In this document: one piece after another, positions 37,270-45,514 of the stretch
How the letters are laid out: every line of letters starts with the position of its first letter
Position numbering within the stretch: the stretch's first letter is position 1
Origin: JAPOXR01 sp963664715
Lineage (GTDB): Bacteria; Pseudomonadota; Alphaproteobacteria; Rhodobacterales; Rhodobacteraceae
Length of the DNA stretch: 64,000 nucleotides
NCBI GenBank assembly: GCA_963664715.2
Contig: CAXXUY010000002.1
Span: 434,001-498,000 of the forward strand
Direction of reading: 5' to 3'
The notes under the pieces: model-generated
The model's input: only the letters and a program-made list of their open reading frames with translations
What the model was told of the DNA's origin: nothing
Database searches by the model: none
Translations under genes and position numbers: made by a program

Positions 37270-38097
37270 ATGACAAAACCCCGCCTAAACCGCTTTCTTG
37301 CCTCGGATGGCAAGTGTTTTGATGTCGCCATAGATCATGGTTTCTTCAATGAACCGGGATTTCTTCACGGGATAGAGGATATGCGTGCAGCTGTTGCCGC
37401 CATCGTTGCAGCAGGGCCAGATGCAATTCAACTGTCGCCGGGGATGGCGGGTCACCTACAGGAGGTGCCGGGAAGGCAGAAACCCTCTCTGGTCCTGCGG
37501 ACAGATGTCGCAAACGTGTATGCCGGCACCTTGCCAAGACACCTGTTCAGCGTGATGATTGACGATCCGGTCGGTCAGGCCATTGCACTGGACGCGGCTT
37601 GCCTGTGTATCAACCTCCTGCTGTTGCCGGGTCAGCCGGAGGTGCATCGAGCCTGTATCGAGAACATCTGCCGCATCAAGCCCGAGGCGGATGCAGCCGG
37701 AATGCCGCTGATGGTCGAGCCGCTGGTGATGGCAGACAATGCCAAGGCAGGCGGCTACATGGTCAATGGCGACCTGGCACTGGTACGAACACTGGTACGG
37801 CAGGCGGTGGAACTCGGTGCGGACGTCATAAAGGCCGATCCGACCGATGACGTGTCGGACTATCACATGGTCGTGGAAGCCGCTTCCGGGGTGCCGATTC
37901 TGGTGCGCGGGGGTGGACGGGTTTCGGACCGGGAAATCCTGTTCCGTACTGCCGATATCATGGCCCAGGGCGCAAGTGGCATTGTCTACGGAAGAAACGT
38001 GGTGCAGCACGATAGACCTGCCGAAATTACCAGGGCACTGATGGCCGTGGTCCACCAGGGGCTTGATCCTGAGGCCGCATTGGAGATGCTGGGATGA
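37270..38097 (+). CDS. Class I (DeoC/LacD/FbaB-type) aldolase family protein
   Basis: The 275-residue TIM barrel begins with CFDVAIDHGFFNEPGFLHGIEDM, the DHG signature of DhnA/LacD-type Schiff-base aldolases. It continues with MPLMVEPLVMADN and ELGADVIKADPTDDVSDYHMVVE, where the Schiff-base Lys is in IKAD. It ends in PILVRGGGRVSDREILFRTADIMAQGASGIVYGRNV, the phosphate-binding loops. Together with the kinase downstream it could cleave a phosphorylated ketose. The start at 37270 follows GAGGAAAT. The next gene overlaps it by 4 bases. Confidence 0.82.
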   Translation: MTKPRLNRFLASDGKCFDVAIDHGFFNEPGFLHGIEDMRAAVAAIVAAGPDAIQLSPGMAGHLQEVPGRQKPSLVLRTDVANVYAGTLPRHLFSVMIDDPVGQAIALDAACLCINLLLLPGQPEVHRACIENICRIKPEADAAGMPLMVEPLVMADNAKAGGYMVNGDLALVRTLVRQAVELGADVIKADPTDDVSDYHMVVEAASGVPILVRGGGRVSDREILFRTADIMAQGASGIVYGRNVVQHDRPAEITRALMAVVHQGLDPEAALEMLG

Positions 38098-39215
38098 AGA
38101 CAGTTCGGTTCGGTGTCATCGGCGGCGGGTTCATGGGAAAGGAATTTGCATCGGCCGCTGGGCGCTGGATACACATAGATGCACCCTTTGCACGTCCGGA
38201 AATCACTGCAATCTGCGATGTTGATGCGACTGCGCGTCGGTGGTTCACGGAAAAAGTGCCGAGTTGCACCCATGCAACCGACAATTACGCGTCACTTTTG
38301 GATCGTGATGATATCGACGGGATATACTGTGCCGTTCCCCACCACCTGCATGCCGACATGTATGTGGACATCATAGAGGCGGGCAAGCATCTGCTGGGCG
38401 AAAAGCCCTTCGGCATCGACAGGCACGCCAACGACCGGATTCTAGCCGCGGCTGAAGCGCATCCGGGGGTTCTGGTCCGTTCATCCTCCGAGTTTCCGTT
38501 CTATCCGGGCGCGCAGGCCGTGGTCAAAGCTGTTGCCGAAGGCTCCCCCGGGCAGATCATTTCCGTGCGCGCCCGTTTCCTGCATTCAAGTGATCTGGAC
38601 ATGAACAAGCCGATCAACTGGAAGCGCATGTTGAGGTTCAACGGGGCGTATGGCTGCATGGGGGATCTGGGGCTGCACGTCATGCACATACCACTTCGAT
38701 TTGGATGGGAACCCCGTAGGGTCTTCGCACAGTTGAGCAACATTGTGACTGAACGCCCTGATGGGAAGGGTGGAATGGCCCCGTGCGAGACATGGGACAA
38801 TGCTTCGATACACGGTAGTGTCGAGGGCCATGGCCAGACATTTCCGATCACGCTGGAAACCAAGCGCATTGCCCCGGGGGAAATGAACAGCTGGGAGATC
38901 GAAGTGGACGGAACGAGGAGGTCCGTCGCGTACACGACCAAGACTCCAAAGACGCTGCGCATCCTCGACTACGAGAGCGGCGGACCGCAGGACTGGAAAC
39001 ACCGCGACCTGGGATATTCGAGCGCGTACAAGGCGATAACCGCCGGCATATTCGAATTCGGATTCTCCGACAGCCTGTTGCAGATGTGGGCGGCATTTCT
39101 TGACGAGCTTGTTCACGGGAGGGAAGGAATGACGCAACCATTCCATTGCGCCACGCCGCAGGAAACGGCGGCAACGCATCGAATCATGACAGCGGCACTG
39201 GAGAATGCTCTATGA
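38094..39215 (+). CDS. Gfo/Idh/MocA-family oxidoreductase
   Basis: The 373-residue protein has the NAD(P)-binding start VRFGVIGGGFMGKEFASAAG, the family EKPFGID motif (LLGEKPFGIDRHA) and a C-terminal alpha/beta domain (GAYGCMGDLGLHVMHIPLRFGW with the conserved D and H). Relatives oxidise sugars, inositols or their phosphates at C1 or C3. It overlaps both the aldolase gene and the kinase gene by 4 bases, so it belongs to the same operon. Confidence 0.9.
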   Translation: MKTVRFGVIGGGFMGKEFASAAGRWIHIDAPFARPEITAICDVDATARRWFTEKVPSCTHATDNYASLLDRDDIDGIYCAVPHHLHADMYVDIIEAGKHLLGEKPFGIDRHANDRILAAAEAHPGVLVRSSSEFPFYPGAQAVVKAVAEGSPGQIISVRARFLHSSDLDMNKPINWKRMLRFNGAYGCMGDLGLHVMHIPLRFGWEPRRVFAQLSNIVTERPDGKGGMAPCETWDNASIHGSVEGHGQTFPITLETKRIAPGEMNSWEIEVDGTRRSVAYTTKTPKTLRILDYESGGPQDWKHRDLGYSSAYKAITAGIFEFGFSDSLLQMWAAFLDELVHGREGMTQPFHCATPQETAATHRIMTAALENAL

Positions 39216-40156
39216 CGTGCCCCCGGATCATGTTCTGCGGGGAAGCGCTGATCGACTTCATCACGACCGATGGTTCAATCTACCACGCGGCACCCGGCGG
39301 CGCGCCCTATTCCGCATCCAAGGCGGCTTCCCAGGCGGGTGCGCAAGCGAGTTTCTGCGGTGCGATAAGCATGGACCTTTTCGGCGAGCAGATCGCTGAA
39401 GACCTGGCAAGGCACGGCGTCGACACAACATTTGCAGCAAGACTGGACAATCCGACGGTTCTTGCTTTCATTCAGGTGTGTGAAGACCAGCACCCGAAAT
39501 ACGCGTTTCTCGACCGCGACAGCACCATGGTGAATATGAAGCCATCCTTGCCCGCCGGTACGTTGCGGGCTGGAGACATGCTGGTCCTGGGATCGATTTC
39601 CCTGGTCGTATCCCCGGGCGCCGATAACATCGTCGATTTTGCGCTGAATGAATCGCAAACCGCGACATTGGCGGTGGACCCGAACGTACGGCCCGGAATC
39701 ATTTCAAGCCACCAGGCATGGGGGCCAAGAATGAACCGGCTCCTTTCGCTTTCGGACATGGTGCGTGTCAGTACCGAGGACCTCGAGTTCTATGCCCCGG
39801 ACGATACGCCGGAGCAGTTTGCCAATGCTCGCCTCTCGGAGACGGCCGGACTGGTGATCGTTACCGATGGTGAACACGGGGCAGAAGCCTGGAGCAGGAG
39901 TGGGCATGCAGCCGTCGGGTGCAGAAAGGCAGCTGGTGGTGATACGGTGGGTGCCGGTGACACACTGATGGGGTATTCGCTGGCATGGCTTGCCGAGAAC
40001 GATGTGACGGGAAAGGAGGCGCTGGCCGGCCTGGGCGATGATGCCCTGAACCAGATGCTTCGACTGGCCAGCTGTGCCGCAGAGATGAACTGCGAGGCAG
40101 TGGGATGCAATCCACCGGTTCGCTCGGACGTGGATACGAGGCTCGACTCACGGTGA
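39212..40156 (+). CDS. PfkB-family carbohydrate kinase
   Basis: The 314-residue kinase starts IMFCGEALIDFIT and shows the ribokinase pattern: HAAPGGAPYSASKAASQAGAQ near the N-terminus for sugar binding, and VGAGDTLMGYSLAW near residue 248, where the Asp of GAGD is the catalytic base. It resembles fructokinases. It probably phosphorylates a free ketose whose phosphate is then used by the aldolase upstream. The start codon lies in the stop of the preceding gene. An upstream Met at 39146 would add 22 residues inside that gene. Confidence 0.87.
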   Translation: MTCPRIMFCGEALIDFITTDGSIYHAAPGGAPYSASKAASQAGAQASFCGAISMDLFGEQIAEDLARHGVDTTFAARLDNPTVLAFIQVCEDQHPKYAFLDRDSTMVNMKPSLPAGTLRAGDMLVLGSISLVVSPGADNIVDFALNESQTATLAVDPNVRPGIISSHQAWGPRMNRLLSLSDMVRVSTEDLEFYAPDDTPEQFANARLSETAGLVIVTDGEHGAEAWSRSGHAAVGCRKAAGGDTVGAGDTLMGYSLAWLAENDVTGKEALAGLGDDALNQMLRLASCAAEMNCEAVGCNPPVRSDVDTRLDSR

Positions 40157-40290
40157 ACCAGATTCTCCGTGGCTCGGTTTGCCCGGGTATTGCAGGATCG
40201 GCCGGCAGGATCCTGAGCAGTCCGAATGGGCCCGGAAATGGCAAATGTAGTCACCAAGTTGAAATCGGGGCAGGGTCCGTCCCGGTGTGT

Positions 40291-41124
40291 CTACTCCCTG
40301 AGGCGATAGGCTCGCTTCGCGTTTTCGCCCATGATCTGCTGTCGTTCATCGCCAGACAGACCTGACAGAAGCTCTTCAGTCGCCTCAACCCAGCGGTCAT
40401 AAGGCGCGGCCAGCGTGCAGACAGGCCAGTCACTGCCCCAGATCAAGCGATCGGTTCCAAAGCAATCAATCAGGTGGTCCACATAGGGTTTCAATTCTGC
40501 CACGGTCCAGTCGGTTGATGCTTCCGTGACCAGTCCCGAGAGCTTGCAATAGGCGGCGGTCTGACCTGCCAGGGCCGTCATGTCTTCTGCCCAACCCCGA
40601 ACAATCCTGTCGCGGATGCAGGGTTTCGATCCATGGTCGATCACGACGCGCATGCTGCCGTGACGGTCGAGGAGCTCGAGCAGATTCGGGAGATGGTGCG
40701 GATGCGTCAGCGCGTCGAGAGTCAGGTCATGAGCGATCAAGGCCTGAAATGCCGGATCCAGACCGGGACGAAGCATCCAGTCCACATCTTCGATGTCCTG
40801 GATCATGGGTCGAAGTCCGACAAGCCGGGCATCCCTTGCCAGCCGCGCGATCTCATCAGGCGCCTCGCTGCTCTCGAAGTCGACCCATCCGACAACGCCC
40901 CTTATGAATGCGTGCTGGCGCGCCAGGTCCAGCATGAATTCCGTTTCATCCACCGTTGCTGCCGCCTGTACCAGGACGGTGCCGTCAAACCCGTTCCGGT
41001 CGAGCAATGGTTCGAGATCTTCCGGCAGAAAATCGCGATAAAACCTGTCCAGTTCCGGGGTCAGCCAGTCATAGTCCCCGCGGGCCAACACCCAGAAGTG
41101 CTGGTGGGCATCAATTCGTGTCAT
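40291..41124 (-). CDS. Amidohydrolase-2 family lactonase (fuconolactonase-like)
   Basis: The 277-residue metal-dependent hydrolase begins TRIDAHQHFWVLARGDYDWL, which is the COG3618 pattern of L-fuconolactonase and L-rhamnonolactonase. It carries GLRPMIQDIEDVDWML, VIDHGSKPCIRD and LIWGSDWPVCTL, the last holding the catalytic Asp. It probably opens a sugar lactone to the acid. It is convergent with the pfkB operon and on the opposite strand, so it is a separate unit, but its chemistry suits the same pathway (inference). Confidence 0.87.
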   Translation of the reverse strand: MTRIDAHQHFWVLARGDYDWLTPELDRFYRDFLPEDLEPLLDRNGFDGTVLVQAAATVDETEFMLDLARQHAFIRGVVGWVDFESSEAPDEIARLARDARLVGLRPMIQDIEDVDWMLRPGLDPAFQALIAHDLTLDALTHPHHLPNLLELLDRHGSMRVVIDHGSKPCIRDRIVRGWAEDMTALAGQTAAYCKLSGLVTEASTDWTVAELKPYVDHLIDCFGTDRLIWGSDWPVCTLAAPYDRWVEATEELLSGLSGDERQQIMGENAKRAYRLRE

Positions 41125-41486
41125 TCAATGTGACTCCCGGATGCTGGGTTTGTATCTGCCGATTTTTCGCCTGGCCAGTGGAATGGTCCCGTGCAGTCCG
41201 CTCCAGACACCGGTTCAGCCCCCGGTGGCGGCCAGCATGTCCTGGGATTGCAGTCAGGAGAATGAGTCAACAGATTTGGAACTGAATGGCTTGCGGTGAT
41301 CAAATGTTCGTTCCTTGGAGTGAGTCCCTGCGGATGGACCGGTCAGTGTTGGCCTCTTGACCCAGCCGCGACATTGATCTCCTCGAACCGGTTCGGGCTC
41401 GGATATCCGGGCGCCGTATGCACGAACGACCTCCACGATGGCCTGCAATCGTCAAGGAATTCATTCGGTCCGTCTTTCGTGAACAC

Positions 41487-41506
41487 CCCATTTTCTGCCC
41501 ATTAGT
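41487..41506 (+). repeat. 20-bp direct repeat, copy 1
   Basis: The 20 bases CCCATTTTCTGCCCATTAGT recur at 42064 with one C/T difference. Each copy contains a short GCCCA-type repeat separated by six bases. The two copies bracket 557 bases of non-coding DNA. The origin is unknown: it may be a small mobile-element scar or recombinase site. Confidence 0.7.
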
Positions 41507-42063
41507 GATATCGATCTGACCTCAAGGAGTCGATTGGGTCCAGGATCAATCCCGAACGAGAAAGGTCCCCTCGGTCTCGACTCGTTGGCGATCGGCAAGT
41601 GTGTCTGCCCTGACAGATGAACGGGCGAGTAGGCCGACTGCCTGACCAAAGATTTCGCAAAACAGGCCGCTTGCTTCATTTGGAACGGCGATGGGGCGCT
41701 CTAAATCGGGATGGACGTTGATCATTCCGGGCAAATTGACCACGTTTTCGACCTTGTCGAGATCATCTGATCCCCAAGGCTCTGGCCGTGGCTGTTGCTT
41801 CCTCTTGGCTGATGTCCAGATCGACCATGCCGCGCCGATTGAATGTCTTGTCTTCCAATAACCCGGCACCGTGCCCGAAACGTGAAGCTTGTGTGCGACC
41901 AGTACTTCATTCCTGCGGTTGGGGCTGGGCAAGACAGGCTTTGGAGGCAGGGCGGTTCCCGTTTTCCCAGGCAGCGACCCGATAGCTGGCATCCCGGTGT
42001 CTTCAATGGAATCGCCGGTCAATGCAACCTTCACAGGTGAACGAAATAGCACTTGCGGTTTTG

Positions 42064-42083
42064 CCCATTTTCTGCCCACTAGT
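42064..42083 (+). repeat. 20-bp direct repeat, copy 2
   Basis: The second copy reads CCCATTTTCTGCCCACTAGT. It differs from copy 1 only at the sixteenth base. It lies about 60 bases before the methyltransferase start. Confidence 0.7.
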
Positions 42084-42142
42084 AAGCAATTCTGATCTTC
42101 GGCAGAATCGCTGATGTTCTGCCGGTCTGAACGGACGCACAG

Positions 42143-43507
42143 ATGGCCATCAAGACGCTTGAAGACAAACTCCAGGCCGCCGGCAACCCGGTGGACATGC
42201 TGCGCAACGCTCCTTCGGGACCCTATCAGTTCCCGATCAAGGCGGAATTCACCAACTGGCGCGACGAACAGGAAGCGTGGCGGCGCGGCGCGGTGCTGTT
42301 TGACCAGTCATTCCACATGACGGACCTTTACGTTGAGGGACCCGATACTAGGAAACTTTGCGAATTTCTCACGGTCAATTCCATGGCGAACTGGCGCCGC
42401 GACATCGCCAAGCAATTCGTCCTATGCAACGAGGATGGTTACGTCGTTGGAGACGCGATCATCTTCGTCCTCGAGGAAGACAGGGCCAACATCGTCAACA
42501 AGCCGATCAACGCCAACTGGACGATGTACCACGCCGAGAAGGAGGGCTTTGACGTCACCTTCGACCTCGATAACCGTGCGCTGGACAACACAGGGCGACG
42601 CAAGGGATACCGGTTTGAGGTGCAAGGGCCGAATGGCTGGCGCGTATTGGAAAAACTGAACGGCGGACCCATTGAAGGCTTTAGGTTTTTCGGCATGGGC
42701 GAGATCAATATCGCCGGCCGCAAGGTTCGTGCCCTGCGCCATGGCATGGCCGGTGAAGCGGGGCTCGAACTCTTTGGTCCGTTTGATGACTATGACCGGA
42801 TTCGCGACGCAATCCTCGAAGCCGGTGAAGGCGAGGGACTTCTGGCCGCCGGGTCCAAGACCTATTCCACAGTTGCCCACGAAAGCGGCTGGTTCCCGTC
42901 TCCACTGCCCGCAATCTATACCGGTGAGGCGCTGACTCCCTATCGGGAATGGCTCCCCGCGGATGGTTTCGAAGCGAATCTGTCGCTTGGCGGCTCGTTT
43001 GTCAGTGACAATGTCGAGGACTACTATCTGACGCCCTTCGACATCGGGTACGGGCATATTGTGAAGTTTGACCATGACTTCGTCGGTCGTGCCGCGCTGA
43101 AGGAACGTGCTATGGCACCACACAAGCACAAGCGCACCTTGCGTTGGTCAAAGGACGACGTGGTGAAGGTGTTCGCATCGCAACTCGGCGACGGAGAACG
43201 CCACAAATTCATGGACATGCCGGCCTCGCACTATGCGACCTGTCCATACGACCTGGTGTCCAGAAACGGCAAGCCTGCCGGGATTTCGCACTATCCGGTG
43301 TACACGTCCAACGTCAGGGGCTGGATTTCACTTGCTCTCCTCGACGAGGACGCCGCTGAACCCGGCACTGATGTAACTCTAACTTGGGGCGAACCGGATG
43401 GCGGCTCCGGCAAACCGACGGTTGAGCGCCATGTGCAAACCGAGATCGCGTGTACTGTCGACGCCTGCCCGATCCCGATCACAGCGCGGAAGGACTACAA
43501 GACCTAG
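42143..43507 (+). CDS. GcvT/LigM-type tetrahydrofolate-dependent methyltransferase
   Basis: The 454-residue protein belongs to the aminomethyltransferase superfamily. Visible marks are VLFDQSFHMTDLYVEGPDTRKLCEFL, NEDGYVVGDAIIFVLEED and FGMGEINIAGRKVRALRHGMAGEAGLELFGPFDDYDRIRDAI, the last being the folate-binding GEAGLE/LFG stretch. It ends with a C-terminal domain containing FVGRAALKERA. Its size matches LigM-like O-demethylases that move methyl groups from vanillate or related aromatics to tetrahydrofolate. DMSP demethylase DmdA is shorter. The actual methyl donor is unknown. It stands just upstream of a TRAP transporter, which could import the donor. Confidence 0.82.
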   Translation: MAIKTLEDKLQAAGNPVDMLRNAPSGPYQFPIKAEFTNWRDEQEAWRRGAVLFDQSFHMTDLYVEGPDTRKLCEFLTVNSMANWRRDIAKQFVLCNEDGYVVGDAIIFVLEEDRANIVNKPINANWTMYHAEKEGFDVTFDLDNRALDNTGRRKGYRFEVQGPNGWRVLEKLNGGPIEGFRFFGMGEINIAGRKVRALRHGMAGEAGLELFGPFDDYDRIRDAILEAGEGEGLLAAGSKTYSTVAHESGWFPSPLPAIYTGEALTPYREWLPADGFEANLSLGGSFVSDNVEDYYLTPFDIGYGHIVKFDHDFVGRAALKERAMAPHKHKRTLRWSKDDVVKVFASQLGDGERHKFMDMPASHYATCPYDLVSRNGKPAGISHYPVYTSNVRGWISLALLDEDAAEPGTDVTLTWGEPDGGSGKPTVERHVQTEIACTVDACPIPITARKDYKT

Positions 43508-43585
43508 CAATCGTCGCTCTTGAAACAAATGTGGCAGGACTTCAGGCGCCGTCGAGCAGATCACATCAAAAAAGGGAGTTAAGAT

Positions 43586-44581
43586 ATGACAAGTTCGAAG
43601 TTTCTCACCACTGCATTGTTATCTGGCGCGATGCTCTTGCCGGCCAGCATGACTCTTGCAGAAACCCTCAGGCTCGTAACCAACTGGAACACCAGTTCGT
43701 ACTCTGTCGCGCGAACCTTGGAATTCGTTGATGAATTCAACGCAAGCGAAGCAGCCAAGGCCGCCGATCTGCAAATCGTCTATGTCGGAGGTCCGGAAGT
43801 CACTCCGGCCACAGAACAGCTCACCGGGCTGTCAAACGGCGTATTCGACGTACTATTTGGTGCCGCAGGCTATTACGTCGGCACCGTGCCAGAGTCTCGC
43901 GCACTATATGGGACGGCAGTCACTCCGATGCAGGCACGCGAGAACGGCGCCATCGAGTTACTTGACCAGATTTACAGTGAAATGGCGAATGCCCGGGTTC
44001 TGGGCTGGGTGGCCGCAGGGGTCGGTTATCACATCTGGCTGAGGGATGAACCAGTACTGACCGATGACGGGTTGCCGGACCTGTCAGGAGTCAAGGTCCG
44101 GTCTTCAGGATTTTACAATGCCTGGATCCACAATTACGGAGCCACATCAGTGTCGGTACCTGCGCCGGACATTTACAACGCCCTGGAACGCGGTGTCGTC
44201 GACGGCGCGGCGTGGCCGGGTCTTGGGATCACTGACTATGGCTGGGAAAAGTTCGTCGGGTACCGCATCGACCCGCCGGTCTGGCAGTTCGACAACCTGA
44301 TTTGGGTGAACAAGGACAGATTCGATAGCCTGACCGAAGCGCAGCAGAGTGCGCTCATGGATGCGGTCCGCGACTATGAGCCGGTGGCCTATGACTACTA
44401 CGCCAACTTGCGCCTGGAAGAGGACAAGGAAGTCGAGGCGGCAGGCGTGATGTCTTTCACGCTGAGTCCCGAAGCCGAAGCGGCATTTGTCGCCCATGCG
44501 CGGAGTGTTCAGTGGGACAAGCTGAAAGAATCCGGTTCGGAACACTACGACGCCCTACGTGCTGTTCTGCCGCCGCAGTGA
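43586..44581 (+). CDS. TRAP transporter solute-binding protein (DctP family)
   Basis: The 331-residue periplasmic binding protein has a signal peptide (MTSSKFLTTALLSGAMLLPASMTLAE, likely cleaved after TLA). Its DctP fold is shown by LTGLSNGVFDVLFGAAGYYVG and by the GVKVRSSGFYNAWIHNYGATSVSVPAPDIYNALERGVVDGAAW segment, which includes the Arg that contacts carboxylate ligands. A strong GGGAG lies before the ATG. It is followed after 12 bases by the small membrane subunit. The ligand is unknown. Confidence 0.92.
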   Translation: MTSSKFLTTALLSGAMLLPASMTLAETLRLVTNWNTSSYSVARTLEFVDEFNASEAAKAADLQIVYVGGPEVTPATEQLTGLSNGVFDVLFGAAGYYVGTVPESRALYGTAVTPMQARENGAIELLDQIYSEMANARVLGWVAAGVGYHIWLRDEPVLTDDGLPDLSGVKVRSSGFYNAWIHNYGATSVSVPAPDIYNALERGVVDGAAWPGLGITDYGWEKFVGYRIDPPVWQFDNLIWVNKDRFDSLTEAQQSALMDAVRDYEPVAYDYYANLRLEEDKEVEAAGVMSFTLSPEAEAAFVAHARSVQWDKLKESGSEHYDALRAVLPPQ

Positions 44582-44593
44582 CGGCGTAACCAG

Positions 44594-45112
44594 GTGGGCC
44601 GTCTCTATGATCGGCTGATCACGATGCTCGCCATCTTGGCGGGCATCATGATCGTGTTCGTCTTCGGCTTGATTGTCGTCGATGTCTCTTTGCGGACCCT
44701 CGACTTTCGACCACCCATGTTCACCAGCGCCGTTTCTGAATATGCGCTGCTCTACATGACGATGTTCGCAGCCCCCTGGCTCGTGCGCGAACGCGGACAC
44801 ATCCGTATTGACAGTTTCGTTTCCTATCTGCCGAAGCGAGCCAAGTTCGTCCTGGAGCGCGCGATCCTGGTCCTGTGCCTTGGACTCTGCGCGGTCGCGG
44901 TCTGGTACAGCGTCCAGTTTTCGATCCAGTTCTGGCAGCGCGGAACAATCGACATTCGATCCATCGAAATTCCCAGGTCGTTGCTCTTTGTGCCGATGGC
45001 AATCGGTTTCGCGCTGTGCGCTGTCGAGTTCCTGCGCAGTCTGTTGCGCGCGGAACCCCTGGGTTCACCGAGCGACGACGCTGCTGGAGCACCATTCGAG
45101 GGCGAAATCTGA
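44594..45112 (+). CDS. TRAP transporter small membrane subunit (DctQ family)
   Basis: The 172-residue protein has four hydrophobic segments and the DctQ pattern: LIVVDVSLRTLDFRPPMFTSAVSEYALLYMTMFAAPWLVRERGHIRIDSFVSYLP. The RGHIRID motif is the family signature. The start is GTG at 44594. The C-terminal 20 residues are polar. It lies between dctP and the interrupted large subunit gene, so the transporter is probably defective unless the insertion can be removed. Confidence 0.9.
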   Translation: MGRLYDRLITMLAILAGIMIVFVFGLIVVDVSLRTLDFRPPMFTSAVSEYALLYMTMFAAPWLVRERGHIRIDSFVSYLPKRAKFVLERAILVLCLGLCAVAVWYSVQFSIQFWQRGTIDIRSIEIPRSLLFVPMAIGFALCAVEFLRSLLRAEPLGSPSDDAAGAPFEGEI

Positions 45113-45148
45113 TGCGGACCCGCCAAACCGCATCCGAAAGGGTCCGAC

Positions 45149-45245
45149 ATGCCTGATTGGTACTTGGCAGGAGGCATGGCGCTTGGAGCAATCCTGTTCT
45201 TGATGTTCCTTTCGGTCCCCGTGGCGTTTTCGTTCTTGTTGGTCA
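45149..45245 (+). pseudogene. TRAP large permease (DctM), 5' fragment cut by insertion sequence
   Basis: This fragment encodes the first 32 residues of a DctM protein, including the first membrane segment (LAGGMALGAILFLMFLSVPVAFSFLLV). It is interrupted immediately after that segment by an IS110-family element. The rest of the gene resumes at 46632 in the same frame. The junction left of the element ends in TCA (45243-45245), which is also the last three bases of the element at 46629-46631. Read directly onward the frame enters the element and stops soon after. Confidence 0.9.
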
Positions 45246-45248
45246 TGT

Positions 45249-45262
45249 ATGGACGCCCCCTG
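45249..45262 (+). repeat. Subterminal inverted repeat of the insertion sequence (right end, transposase 3' side)
   Basis: The 14 bases ATGGACGCCCCCTG are the exact reverse complement of 46611-46624. They lie 3 bases inside the proposed element end at 45246. Confidence 0.9.
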
Positions 45263-45514
45263 AATGCAAGCAATTTCTTTGGACACGCCGGGCAATGTGA
45301 TCAGGTACTGTCATGTATTCGGCCTCTCGATGCGGCATCTCAACGCGCCGCGGGCCAGTATGGAGATACGAGGACCAGGTCCAAATCAATTTTCCGGGCT
45401 CTCAGCCCTGACCCACACAACTGGTTTCCCCGGCCCCGTCTCAATGATCGTTTGCCCTTACCTGTCCTCCGTCCTGCTCACATCCACCACGCCATCACGT
45501 CAGGCCGCAGCCAC
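45263..45514 (-). ncRNA. Putative bridge RNA (seekRNA) region of the IS110/IS1111-type element
   Basis: This non-coding segment follows the transposase stop on the same strand. Plus-strand coordinates show a stem (45374-45378 with 45421-45425) enclosing an internal loop. That loop holds TCAATTTT (45386-45393), a GGGCT-CTC-AGCCC hairpin (45396-45408) and CTGACCCACA (45408-45417). As minus-strand RNA, the first stretch can pair with TCAGTTTT of the target top strand (one G-U pair). The second pairs with the bottom strand of TGTTGGTCAG with one mismatch. Further downstream, TCATGTAT (45311-45318) equals the predicted circular donor junction. A GC-rich stem (45321-45356) lies beside it. Transcript ends are unknown. 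Confidence 0.7.

Larger units (their letters stand above)
41125..42142. other. 1.02-kb stretch without a recognised gene, with a 20-bp repeat pair
   Basis: A minus-strand frame of 177 codons (41546-42079) is open but resembles nothing I know. Its N-terminus coincides with one copy of the repeat described below. No transposase or integrase motif, tRNA or array is seen. The last 60 bases presumably contain the promoter or leader of the methyltransferase gene at 42143. Confidence 0.4.

Noticed and set aside
41546..42079. 177-codon minus-strand frame in the empty segment before the methyltransferase gene
   Set aside because: No recognisable motif. Its start coincides with a repeated non-coding 20-mer, so the frame is probably chance.
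45242..45250. GTCATGTAT at the left junction repeated at 45310-45318, first read as a target duplication or target guide
   Set aside because: Restoring the dctM frame places TGTAT inside the element. The match is better explained as a guide for the circular donor junction than as a target-site duplication.
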